This document shows, in pieces, positions 45,005 through 54,069 of a stretch of DNA of 64,000 nt; the first letter of the stretch is position 1, and each line of letters starts with the position of its first letter. Made by a program: the position numbers and the translations under genes. The notes beneath the pieces are model-generated. The model made no database searches. It was not told the origin of the DNA and saw only the letters and a list, made by a program, of their open reading frames with translations. The DNA comes from Ruegeria sp. AD91A (lineage in GTDB: Bacteria > Pseudomonadota > Alphaproteobacteria > Rhodobacterales > Rhodobacteraceae): positions 2,788,501-2,852,500 of the forward strand of contig NZ_CP031946.1 in assembly GCF_003443535.1 (NCBI RefSeq). The letters run 5' to 3'.

Positions 45005-48000
45005 GTGCCCATAGATCAAATTTCAAAATCAAGATCATACATCCCAAATGACGCAGACTGGAAGGTGATATATGATGTCCTTCCGGGGAACCCAGCCGTC
45101 ATCAACCCGCATTTCGAGTGCATCGAGGTGACCGGAAACACGGTTCTGCCAGCGAACGGCATGTATATCGTGCTGCGCGGCGTGGTTCAGTTGCGCCAGA
45201 ACGGAAATCCATTGGCCAGTGCGGATGTCGGCGATTACTTCTATGAAGAACACCTGCAGATCTCGGATATCCCCGTCAGCCTGGAAGCGCTTGCGCTGGA
45301 CGGAACCCGGCTGGCGTACCTGTCCAGCAAGAACTGGCTTCAGATACCAGAAAGCATCCGGCAACCCTGTTTTGCAACGATGTTTGGTGATCTGGTCAGC
45401 GTTCAGTTGCATAATTTTCAACAGCCCATCAATTGTTGCAGTGTCACCGCGGCCGCCCTCAGCATGTCGGCGCTGGGGTTCAGCTGCGAAGTGAATGACA
45501 TCTTCCGCGAATGCGCATTGCCTTCGTCATTTGTCGTGAACGATGGAATCTCGCTGGGCGAGCTTTTTGACGTCGCCTGCACTTACATCCACACACAAGG
45601 GCTTCGCGAGAGGGTTCAGGTTCAGGCCTATTTCATGGACGAAGACACAACCAGTGTGCCGCTGTTGCTTGAGGCGATCGACGAATCCAACCGCCTGGGC
45701 GGTGACAACGACATTCTGGTGGCGAATTTCCAGGTCGGTGTCGCCCATGGCAAAGAGAATATGCCCGGCGGCCACTTTGCCGTCATCGCCAAGTGCAACC
45801 CAAGCACGGGGCTGGTGCATATGATGGATGTGCATCCTGAAAAATACGGCAAGCTTTGGGTAACAACCGTGGAGCGGTTGTGGCAAGCCATGTCAGATCG
45901 AGACGGAACCTCGATGCGGTCCCGCGGCCTATTGCGGTTTTCGGCAAGGGCAGCGGTCAAGACGCATCTGAAGACGTTCAAGCAGCGGTGCAATTACGTC
46001 GACAGCACGCGTTACCTGGCAAAAGATCCCAAGAAACGCCGCAACCTGTTCCGCCGGGCCACGCCCAATATGAACTCATTGGGTGTGTTGGCGGAAAGCC
46101 TCGCCATTCACGGCGACAACAGAGTGGACGAGGACGAGCTGCTGCGGGCGACAAAGGCATCGTTTACGGATGCCGTCAGCCGGGTCGCCACTGCCGAAGA
46201 CATGCATGACATGGCGCAAAAATACCTTAGCCAGTCCGAGAACGTGCATCTGAGCAGTTCGTTTCAAAGCTTTGAAACCCGTAACGATACATCGATCCAA
46301 ACCCCGCAAGACTGGTTCAAGGCACTCTTGAAAAGCCTGAACACCAACAAAGATCGTCACCTGATGATCAATATCGATTTCAATCGCGTCACCGGGATCG
46401 AAGCGATCCGCCCGCCGGACAACGTGTACCGGGAAACCGCCCTGCTGGAAGAGTTCTGGTGTCTTTGCATTGCTTATGACGAGGACCAGGACGTTGTCAC
46501 CATAGTCGACATGAGCCCTGCGACATCGCAGGTCTGGCAGGCACCGCGCGGCAACATCTTCCGCGGGTTGCGCGATCTGGAAGACCCCGCATTGGTGATG
46601 ATCGAAGAGATCGACCCGCCCGAAGACCCAAGCGATGTTGCCAGTATCATCAAGCACAATAAGATGGTTCTGTTCTACGAAGATGAGGACCCCTGGTCCT
46701 ACATGCTGCGCAGCGTTCTTTCGAATATCGGGGCAACAACCGTCAAGCAGATCGATGTGGGTGGACGCGATCCCAATATGATCAGGATGCGGCGGCAATT
46801 GGTGACACTCGGAGAAAGACCAGATCCGCCATATTTGTTTTTCAAAGGCGGGTGCATCAGCAAAAGCGATGAGCTGGAAGACATTGTGGACATGATCAGG
46901 GCCGGTGAATTGCAGGCTAAAATGCGCACGGAAGGGTTGCCTGTATCAGAGCTGAATGAGACCCCTAGCCTTGAAAAGAACCCGTTCGGCTATCCCAAAG
47001 GAGTTATGAATCAGGTCAACGCCGGCAAGCGAAACGTATTGTTGTGCGCCTGCGGGTCGTCGGCGGCAGACAAAATCCCGGAACTCGTCGAACGCATCGT
47101 CGATGCAGGGCATAACGTGAAACTGATCCCCTCCGTCTCGGCCGAGAAGTTCTTTCGCGATTTCGGGGCCGAGCGGATCGACGCCAAGATCACCCATCAT
47201 GACTATTATCGCGACGATGATGAGTGGAATTTCCGCTACTTGAAATTTGACATGCCGGTGCGGGCATCGCATCTGGCGCTGTGCGACTGGGCCGATTGCG
47301 TCATCGTGGCGCCCATCACCTGCAACACGATGGGCAAAGTGGCCAACGGTATTGCCGACAACCTTCTGACCTCGGTCTTTGTGGCGTGGCAGTATCAGAA
47401 GAAACCGGTGATCCTTTGCCCCGCCTGCAACACGAACATGTGGAACAACATCACCACGCAGAACAATGTCGACAAGCTGAAAGCGCTGGGTGTCGACTTC
47501 ATCGGGCCGCGCGAAGGTCGCCTGTCTAACGGCCGGATGGGTATCGGCATGATGGCAACTCCGGACCAGGTCATGGAAGCTTTGGCGGACGCCTTCGAGG
47601 AGTTGGACGATCAAAAATATCGCGTCTGCAAATGGGCACGCGAAGCTGCCGCCGCCGATGACATCAACGAATGGAAACGCGTGTTCCGCGCCATCGACGA
47701 AGAGATCGTCGGCGTCAACATCGTGGACGAAGCCCATGGCGATTCCCTGCTGCACTATGCAGCCGGTGGTGAAGGTGAGCTGAACGAAAGCGGCCATGAT
47801 CTGGGCAAGCCGGATTATGAAGCTGCTCAGGACCTGATCGATCGTGATATCGACGTCAACATTGTCAACGATCACGGGTTCACGGCATTGCATGTGGCGG
47901 TGATGAACAAGGCGCCGAAGATGGTCGAGATTCTGCTGGGTGCTGATGACATGGATGCGACCTCGTGCATCGAATTCGTTCAGGGCATGCAGATCGAACC

Positions 48001-48589
48001 CGAAATCCGAACCATGCTGGACGCTTGGGCGCAAGATCACAACCTGAAGATGGCAGACCCTGAACAGGGGCGTGACGAAAGCTTCGTGGCCGTCAAAGAA
48101 CCCTCTTACCTGTATTTCACCTATGGGTCCCTGAAGAAGGGGTTCCCCAATCATGACGCACACAGCAAAGTTCTGAACGACTTCGTGGGAATGGCGCGCA
48201 CCCGGCAACCGATGCCCCTGATCATCCCGAAGGAACCATTCTGCGACAATCCCAACTGTGGGTATCTGCATCGCATGGCAACGCTTGTGGATCAGCAGGG
48301 GATGGGCAAGCAAGTGGGTGGAGAAGTCTACCGTGTCACCGAATCCGGCCTCAGCGAACTGGACAGGCTGGAGGGATATCACGGCCCCGGCTCACCCCAG
48401 AATGTCTATGTCCGCAAGAAGATCAACGTCGTCGTCGAGGGTGTAATGAAACCTGCCTACGCCTATGTGATCGCGGATCCGGAAAAGTACCTGAAAAGCT
48501 GGCGCGAGGGCACATCTGAAGTGGTAAGCGACTACACGCTGGATATGGCGCAGGGCGAACCCAAACCCGGGTTTGAACCCGTGGTCTAG
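45005..48589 (+). CDS. Multidomain phytochelatin synthase / cysteine decarboxylase flavoprotein / gamma-glutamylcyclotransferase
   Basis: A 1194-residue cytoplasmic protein. In order: cNMP-binding-like jelly roll (about 25-125, MYIVLRGVVQL); phytochelatin synthase (136-312) with Cys145, His257 and Asp275, the His-Asp spacing (18) equal to plant PCS; a second PCS-like half (433-540) with Phe at the His place; glutaredoxin-like fold (541-640) lacking the active Cys; HFCD flavoprotein (675-865) with His756 in SHLALCDWAD, VAPITCNTMGKVANGIADNLL and PACNTNMW; ankyrin repeats (about 905-985); gamma-glutamylcyclotransferase (1034-1170) with YGSL and Glu1123 in LDRLEGY. Start is GTG after GGGGGGA. Inferred role: processing of glutathione or gamma-Glu-Cys peptides, with possible thiol-metabolite production. 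Domain calls are secure for PCS, HFCD and GGCT, weaker for the others. Confidence 0.85.
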   Translation: MPIDQISKSRSYIPNDADWKVIYDVLPGNPAVINPHFECIEVTGNTVLPANGMYIVLRGVVQLRQNGNPLASADVGDYFYEEHLQISDIPVSLEALALDGTRLAYLSSKNWLQIPESIRQPCFATMFGDLVSVQLHNFQQPINCCSVTAAALSMSALGFSCEVNDIFRECALPSSFVVNDGISLGELFDVACTYIHTQGLRERVQVQAYFMDEDTTSVPLLLEAIDESNRLGGDNDILVANFQVGVAHGKENMPGGHFAVIAKCNPSTGLVHMMDVHPEKYGKLWVTTVERLWQAMSDRDGTSMRSRGLLRFSARAAVKTHLKTFKQRCNYVDSTRYLAKDPKKRRNLFRRATPNMNSLGVLAESLAIHGDNRVDEDELLRATKASFTDAVSRVATAEDMHDMAQKYLSQSENVHLSSSFQSFETRNDTSIQTPQDWFKALLKSLNTNKDRHLMINIDFNRVTGIEAIRPPDNVYRETALLEEFWCLCIAYDEDQDVVTIVDMSPATSQVWQAPRGNIFRGLRDLEDPALVMIEEIDPPEDPSDVASIIKHNKMVLFYEDEDPWSYMLRSVLSNIGATTVKQIDVGGRDPNMIRMRRQLVTLGERPDPPYLFFKGGCISKSDELEDIVDMIRAGELQAKMRTEGLPVSELNETPSLEKNPFGYPKGVMNQVNAGKRNVLLCACGSSAADKIPELVERIVDAGHNVKLIPSVSAEKFFRDFGAERIDAKITHHDYYRDDDEWNFRYLKFDMPVRASHLALCDWADCVIVAPITCNTMGKVANGIADNLLTSVFVAWQYQKKPVILCPACNTNMWNNITTQNNVDKLKALGVDFIGPREGRLSNGRMGIGMMATPDQVMEALADAFEELDDQKYRVCKWAREAAAADDINEWKRVFRAIDEEIVGVNIVDEAHGDSLLHYAAGGEGELNESGHDLGKPDYEAAQDLIDRDIDVNIVNDHGFTALHVAVMNKAPKMVEILLGADDMDATSCIEFVQGMQIEPEIRTMLDAWAQDHNLKMADPEQGRDESFVAVKEPSYLYFTYGSLKKGFPNHDAHSKVLNDFVGMARTRQPMPLIIPKEPFCDNPNCGYLHRMATLVDQQGMGKQVGGEVYRVTESGLSELDRLEGYHGPGSPQNVYVRKKINVVVEGVMKPAYAYVIADPEKYLKSWREGTSEVVSDYTLDMAQGEPKPGFEPVV

Positions 48590-49749
48590 CATTCTTGCGT
48601 GCTGATCGGTGGCGGTTCGGAACTGTTCTTGATGCTGAGATTATAGGCCGTGATCGCCACCATGCACAGCAGCACGAAAGGCCAGAAACTGGCCTTTGGA
48701 ATCAGGTTGTCCCGATAGTGGATGATCCGCAGCGACGGCACCGCCTCTGAGGCGAAAAGGTAGGTATTGATCGAAACCGCCAGCAGCAAGAAATACATAA
48801 GGAAAAAGAACGACTCCATGTAGATCACAGGTGAGCCTGCAAATCCTTCGCGCAGCTGCACATGGGCCAGCAGGATCACGAAGAACAGAACCGAACAGGT
48901 GCCGATCACGCTGGACGTGCTGAAGTCATGTCGCTCCACCAGACCCTCGCGGCGCGTGACGGTCATGACCGCACCGAACAGCAGCATCACCACAACAAGC
49001 AATGGAATCATGTGAACGATGAACGCGTTTGCGAAATTGCGCTTGATAACGAAGTTATAATGCAACTCGGGCGCGTTGGTTTGGTATGCGTTCTGTCGTA
49101 TGCCCAGCGTCGCATCCAGATTTGACAGCTTGTAATCGAAATAGGTGTTTTCACGCTCCCACGTGCCCATCACGATCCGGTTGTCGATCCCAAAGATGTC
49201 ATCCGGTCCGGTCGCCGGATAAGCCTCAAAGTCGGGCACCAGCGCGACATTGACCTCAAAAGAGGCCGGCCAGAACCGTACCCAAACCGTTTTGTGATCG
49301 AAGGGGTAATTGGTGTAGTCGAAGCTCTGGCGCAGAGTTTGTTCGAAATACCAACCAATCAAAACGCCGTCGGGTTGCGGCAACCGGTAGGCCTGTTCGA
49401 TAAGGCCGTTTGCCGTATCGACCGCTTCGGGCAGAAGAAACCCAGCCTCACCTTCGGCAGGAATGATCGCATCATGTTCACCTGCTTTGTAGTGCTGCCA
49501 GATATAGCCGGTAAGCTGTATATCGCTGGCGCCAAGAAAGCTGAAAGACTTTATGAAAATCCCCGTTCTCAAACGGTAGTCCGGTGCAACGTCCAGCTTG
49601 CACAGATATGCATCTACCGCAGCCTGATCAGGCAGTTGTGTCGGGTCTCCTTCGAAATGGTTCAGTTCGATCCAAAGCTTGAGCAACAAAGCGGCCAACC
49701 CAAAGGTCAGCAAACCCGAGATAAGCCACACCTTTCTTTCGACGCTCAT
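48586..49749 (-). CDS. Membrane protein resembling pentameric ligand-gated ion channels
   Basis: A 387-residue protein: an N-terminal hydrophobic helix (7-27), an extracytoplasmic beta-rich domain (about 50-238) and four transmembrane helices (about 243-263, 279-299, 307-331, 355-374). The sequence YPFDHKTV (148-155) matches the FPFD-type loop of Cys-loop/pLGIC receptors, the first channel helix has a proline (Pro249) and the second follows a short polar stretch, as in that family. There is no Cys-loop cysteine pair, as in bacterial members. It is 20 bases behind the cyclase gene on the same strand and meets the PCS gene tail to tail, with stops overlapping in CTAG. Alternative: an uncharacterised four-helix receptor. 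Confidence 0.6.
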   Translation of the reverse strand: MSVERKVWLISGLLTFGLAALLLKLWIELNHFEGDPTQLPDQAAVDAYLCKLDVAPDYRLRTGIFIKSFSFLGASDIQLTGYIWQHYKAGEHDAIIPAEGEAGFLLPEAVDTANGLIEQAYRLPQPDGVLIGWYFEQTLRQSFDYTNYPFDHKTVWVRFWPASFEVNVALVPDFEAYPATGPDDIFGIDNRIVMGTWERENTYFDYKLSNLDATLGIRQNAYQTNAPELHYNFVIKRNFANAFIVHMIPLLVVVMLLFGAVMTVTRREGLVERHDFSTSSVIGTCSVLFFVILLAHVQLREGFAGSPVIYMESFFFLMYFLLLAVSINTYLFASEAVPSLRIIHYRDNLIPKASFWPFVLLCMVAITAYNLSIKNSSEPPPISTQEC

Positions 49750-49769
49750 TCAGCCACCTGCCTTGCCGC

Positions 49770-52700
49770 CTATTCCGCCAGAAAATCCGCTCGGCCCAGC
49801 AACGATTGCGTGATGCCCATCGCCGCAAACTGTTCATTCAGATCGGCAAATCCGCTATGCTGTGACGGTGGGATATTCTGCTTCCCGCTCTCGGCCAATA
49901 GTCGTGCTTGACGAATGGACAGGTCAACCATTGGCAAAGGCTCATTCTTGGTGAACGCGGCAAGCCCATCCGCATATTCAATTGCGGCATCCCAATCACC
50001 GCGCGCCAGCATGACAACGCTGGCATCGGGGTAAAAGTGCAAATGGCTGTGGCCGACACATCCCTCGGCGATTATCTCGGAGCCCAGCTTCAAAAGGCGT
50101 GTTTGCTCATCCGGGTCCGTTTCGGCCATCGCCAGGGCAGAAAGGGCCTTGGGTCCAACAAAACTCCGGCCATGTTCAAGCGCAATTTCGACTGCTCGCA
50201 GACCAGTTTCACGTGCGCGCCCCGCTTGACCGGCATACACTTGCGTTCTGGCCAGGTGTTCCAACGCCTGCGCTTCAAGGCGTTTTGCCCCCACGCGCTC
50301 TGCGATTTCGGCAGAGACACCAAAGGCTTCAAGCGCACGGTCGAGACTGCCCAGAAAGGTCTCGGCCACACCAAGGCATGTTTGCGCGACGCATTCCGGA
50401 ACGAAGGCAAAATACGTCTGCGAGATTTCAATCGCCTCGTTGGCATCTGCTCTGCCCTGCCCGACATCCCCCGTATAGCTGCGCGCAACACTGAGATTGT
50501 GCAGGTTGGCCGCAAGGTCTCGAACCAGCCCTTTTTCACGCGCCCGTTCAACGGCTTGGGTGTAGAATCCTGTCGCCGTCTTCATCGTGGCACTCATGAA
50601 ATTGGCGTCGCCAAATCCACTTAGCGCGCCGACTTCCAGACGAGCAGACTCGAGCTTGCGAGCCAGCGAGAGGGCGCGTTCGTTGGCCTTCAGCGCTTCG
50701 GTATTCCGACCCAGCGGGAAGTAAACGTTACCGCGCACGTAGTTTATCTGAGCCACATCTTCTTCAGACCCGCAGCGCTCTGCCGCTGCCTCAGCAATGT
50801 CGAGCGCTTCCAGCGCGTCCTGATACAGGCTTGCTTGCCGCGCCGCCTGCGCCAACCCGGTATGCGCCCTCGCGACTTGTTCATCGGTTTCCGCCAAACT
50901 GGCCGCGTCCTTGAACTCCTCCAAGGCTTCGTTTGACAACCCCTGCAACCGATGCGTTTCACCCCGCGCGCACAGCAGGTCAAATCGGACACCCGCCGGG
51001 GACGGCAATTCCAAAGCACGCTCGATCAATGGGCTGGCGTCGTCGAACCGGAAGGCTTGGATCAATTTATCCGCAGCCTCCAGATAGGCTTGCGCTGCGT
51101 TATTGGCTCCGGCCCGGTCCAGATGCTGGGCGCGCAAGGTGGCATCTCGATCCTCGAACCACTGAGCCGCCTGTCGATGCAGACGGGCCCGTTCGGATTT
51201 GACCAAAGTAGCATAGGACCCGTCCCGGATCAGCGCGTGGGCAAACATGAGATCAGGTCCGGCCTCTCGGATCAACGCCGACCGGATCAGGTTACTTGTG
51301 TCCAGATGTCCTTCGCCCAGAATGAAATTCAGAACTTCGGGCGAGAACCTTTGACCCAGAACCGATGCGGCCTGAAGGGCGGTTCGACTGGTGCGATCCA
51401 ATGCATCCAATCGCGACTGGACGATACCCTGAATACTTCCGGGCACACTTTCCTGCTTGAGTACGTCTGTGTTGCGCAACAGCTGTTCCAGAAACAACGG
51501 GTTGCCGCCCGCCCGTTGCACACATGTTTCCAGCAAGTCCTGATCGATGGCCCGGAACTCTTCGACCAGCTGCCTGACATGGTCCTCTCCCATAGGCGCC
51601 AGTTCCAGCTTTGACACCAGCGCGCCGTCCGTCGCCATCTGCCAGTCCCTGTCGATCGGATCGCCCTCGACTCGACTGGACATCATCAACACACAGGGAA
51701 TATTCCGCGTCGCTGCGGCGATATGCGAACAGGCCGTCAAGATGTCAGGGGTCGCCCAGTGGATGTCCTCAATCTGAATAAGCAGGGGCGATTCCTGGCT
51801 GCTGGCCGAAAGCAGTTCCTCAAGAACCTGACGCCGACCCCGCAGGCGGGTCTTGTTGTCCATCACGGCATAGACCTCGGCCAGACCCGGGTCTTGCTCA
51901 AGCTCAAGCAAGGCATTGAGATGCGCGGCGTTGGAAGGACTGACCCAGCCCCTGCTGATCGCGTCTTTTGCGACAGCCGCCCCTGTTTCCGCCCCATCCG
52001 ACGCTTCAAGTCCCAGAATGCTGCGGGCGACGGTCTGAATGGCTGAATGACCTTCGCGCGCACCGAAATCCACCACAACGCCGTTGTGGATCGTGTAGGA
52101 CAGGCTGGTGGCCAGTTCCGCCACCTGCTCGGACAGGTGGGTTTTTCCAATTCCGGGTTCGCCCAGAACGATATGTACTTCACCTTTGCCATGGCGCTGG
52201 CACCGGTCGAAAGTGGCTGAGAAAATCGACATCTCACGCTCGCGCCCAATGAATTTGTGCCGTCTCGTTCGAATGTTCCTGGCCAACCGGTCCAGACGCC
52301 AGACCTCAACCGGTTCGTTCAGCCCCTTGATCGCCTTGACCCCGATGGAGTCGCCCACGAACAACGGACCCAGCGCGCGTTGAATGTCATGTGAGACCAG
52401 CGTTTCCCCTGCCGCTGATATGTCCGTGAGACGGGAGGCCAAGTTTACGCCATCTCCTGTCACCGTGTATTCCGTATGTGACTGGCTGCCGGTTGAACTG
52501 GCAATGACCTGACCCGAAGAGATGCCGATATGGCAGGAAAGCGGCGGCGATAACGTCGGAAGAACCGCGTGAATTTCAGCCGCAGCGCGTGCTGCCCTTT
52601 CCGTGTCGTTGGTATGTGAGATCGGCGCCCCGAAAACAGCCATGACCGCATCACCAATATGCTTGTCGATGCGACCCCCGTATTTTTCTACCACATTGTC

Positions 52701-53045
52701 CACTTTGCTGAAGAACTGATTGAGCAGCGCGTGCAGATCCTCGGCATCCAGTTCGCTGGAAATTTTCGTGAACCCGGTCAGGTCAGCAAACATCACCGTG
52801 ACCTGCCGCCGCGCGGGTTCATGCGGTGCCGTTGGTTCAGGCTCTGCCGCGGTGTGGGCGGAATCAAGTTGCTCGATAGCACGCAAAAGCCGCCGACGAT
52901 CGCCGACAGCAGTAACACCGATTTCGATCAGATCCTCTGCCGTCAAATCTGGCAGAATGGAAAAGTCAATCTTGTTGTCAATGAAGGCCTGCGCGTACTC
53001 GTTCAATCCATTTGCGCTCAACCAGCCCCTCAGGTCTTGAGACAT
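49770..53045 (-). CDS. SAM domain-adenylate/guanylate cyclase-AAA ATPase-TPR regulator
   Basis: A 1091-residue cytoplasmic signalling protein. Domains: SAM protein-interaction domain (3-62); class III cyclase (about 79-250) with metal aspartates Asp88 (MFADLTGFT) and Asp132 (HIGDAVMAVFG); STAND/AAA_16-type ATPase (about 264-600) with Walker A GEPGIGKT (295-302) and Walker B-like LLIQIEDIHWA; then helical TPR-type repeats to about 1060. The same architecture is widespread in rhizobial and roseobacter cyclases. Product (cAMP or cGMP) and stimulus are unknown. It is likely cotranscribed with the channel-like gene downstream. Confidence 0.88.
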   Translation of the reverse strand: MSQDLRGWLSANGLNEYAQAFIDNKIDFSILPDLTAEDLIEIGVTAVGDRRRLLRAIEQLDSAHTAAEPEPTAPHEPARRQVTVMFADLTGFTKISSELDAEDLHALLNQFFSKVDNVVEKYGGRIDKHIGDAVMAVFGAPISHTNDTERAARAAAEIHAVLPTLSPPLSCHIGISSGQVIASSTGSQSHTEYTVTGDGVNLASRLTDISAAGETLVSHDIQRALGPLFVGDSIGVKAIKGLNEPVEVWRLDRLARNIRTRRHKFIGREREMSIFSATFDRCQRHGKGEVHIVLGEPGIGKTHLSEQVAELATSLSYTIHNGVVVDFGAREGHSAIQTVARSILGLEASDGAETGAAVAKDAISRGWVSPSNAAHLNALLELEQDPGLAEVYAVMDNKTRLRGRRQVLEELLSASSQESPLLIQIEDIHWATPDILTACSHIAAATRNIPCVLMMSSRVEGDPIDRDWQMATDGALVSKLELAPMGEDHVRQLVEEFRAIDQDLLETCVQRAGGNPLFLEQLLRNTDVLKQESVPGSIQGIVQSRLDALDRTSRTALQAASVLGQRFSPEVLNFILGEGHLDTSNLIRSALIREAGPDLMFAHALIRDGSYATLVKSERARLHRQAAQWFEDRDATLRAQHLDRAGANNAAQAYLEAADKLIQAFRFDDASPLIERALELPSPAGVRFDLLCARGETHRLQGLSNEALEEFKDAASLAETDEQVARAHTGLAQAARQASLYQDALEALDIAEAAAERCGSEEDVAQINYVRGNVYFPLGRNTEALKANERALSLARKLESARLEVGALSGFGDANFMSATMKTATGFYTQAVERAREKGLVRDLAANLHNLSVARSYTGDVGQGRADANEAIEISQTYFAFVPECVAQTCLGVAETFLGSLDRALEAFGVSAEIAERVGAKRLEAQALEHLARTQVYAGQAGRARETGLRAVEIALEHGRSFVGPKALSALAMAETDPDEQTRLLKLGSEIIAEGCVGHSHLHFYPDASVVMLARGDWDAAIEYADGLAAFTKNEPLPMVDLSIRQARLLAESGKQNIPPSQHSGFADLNEQFAAMGITQSLLGRADFLAE

Positions 53046-53153
53046 ATCGCCACTCTGAAGTCCCCCACTTCAAGCGGGAACCTAGCATGGCAGCGGGCCC
53101 GAGTCTGCAAAAACCAAATTAATTCGTGATTTTGAGCAGGGTTATTCCATTTT

Positions 53154-54047
53154 TCATGCGTTCACCTGGCTTGCATTTCCAAACCCGTTCGACAGGACAA
53201 ATGAACGGCAGGCCTCGGAGATTTCTCGAAATCGCGCTCTTTCCCTTACATAAAGATACACCTCGCGCCTGTCCGGCAAATCCGAAATCGGACGAAAGGC
53301 AACTGCGTCCGGGATGAATTGCGCGACGGTCTGCGGCAGGACCGTGATCCATTGGCCTGCTCTGACCGTCGTGATCAGGGAATGCGTGTTGTGAATGGTA
53401 ACCTCGGCCCCGTCCAGAATCTCTCTGAAAGGCGCGGACTCGATAAAGTCACACAGGGCGTTTCGAACGAAAGGCTCAGCCACCAGATCCGAAATGGCTG
53501 GCGATTCTTGCCGTGTCATCAGCGGATGATCGGACGCTGCAACCAACCCGAAGCGATCCTGAAACAGCGGCTCTGCACTGACCCCGTTTAGTGGATGATG
53601 GCCGGACGCAATGCCGATATCAGACGTGTCGCCGGCAACCGCATCCAAAACCTGCTGCGAATCTCCGTCACGCAACTCGATCTTCAGGCCGGGAAAGCGA
53701 GAAGTCATATGATCCAGCAGGGCAGGAAAGACCAACGCCCCCACGGACGGCACCGATACGATACGGATCAACCCATGCTCGGCCTGTGCCGCCAGTTCAA
53801 TATTCTGAACGGCCTGGTCAAAATCCCGCACCTGTTTGAGTGAGAGGTCAAGAACTTGCTGACCCAGCGGCGAAAGGTGGTTTTTCCGTTCCCCTTCAAA
53901 CAGCTTCTTGCCCAGATGCTCTTCGAATTGCTTCAGCATCATTGAGACGGCAGATTGTGTCCTGCCCAGACGGCTGGCTGCCTCGGCAAGATTTCCGGTT
54001 TGTGCCACGGTGCAAAAGCACCGCAGCATTTCTACTTTCACGGCCAT
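53154..54047 (-). CDS. LysR family transcriptional regulator
   Basis: A 297-residue LysR regulator: helix-turn-helix at 4-62 (VEMLRCFCTVAQTGNLAEAASRLGRTQSAVSMMLKQFEEHLGKKLFEG) and an effector domain from about 88 (HGLIRIVSVPSVGALVFPALL). It faces the five-gene catabolic operon starting at 54150 and a T-N11-A palindrome lies between them, so it most likely controls that operon. Confidence 0.93.
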   Translation of the reverse strand: MAVKVEMLRCFCTVAQTGNLAEAASRLGRTQSAVSMMLKQFEEHLGKKLFEGERKNHLSPLGQQVLDLSLKQVRDFDQAVQNIELAAQAEHGLIRIVSVPSVGALVFPALLDHMTSRFPGLKIELRDGDSQQVLDAVAGDTSDIGIASGHHPLNGVSAEPLFQDRFGLVAASDHPLMTRQESPAISDLVAEPFVRNALCDFIESAPFREILDGAEVTIHNTHSLITTVRAGQWITVLPQTVAQFIPDAVAFRPISDLPDRREVYLYVRERARFREISEACRSFVLSNGFGNASQVNA

Positions 54048-54069
54048 ACTTCAATCTTTCTGAAATTTG

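Noticed and set aside
46946..48382. 478-residue minus-strand frame inside the PCS-HFCD-GGCT gene
   Set aside because: Antisense shadow with Cys/His-rich nonsense composition; the plus-strand frame has clear catalytic domains.
45005..48589. Possibility that the multidomain gene is a sequencing or assembly fusion of several genes
   Set aside because: The frame is continuous for 3.6 kb with even codon use, linkers between domains are charged, and no internal ribosome site or stop is present; an independent check would still be welcome.
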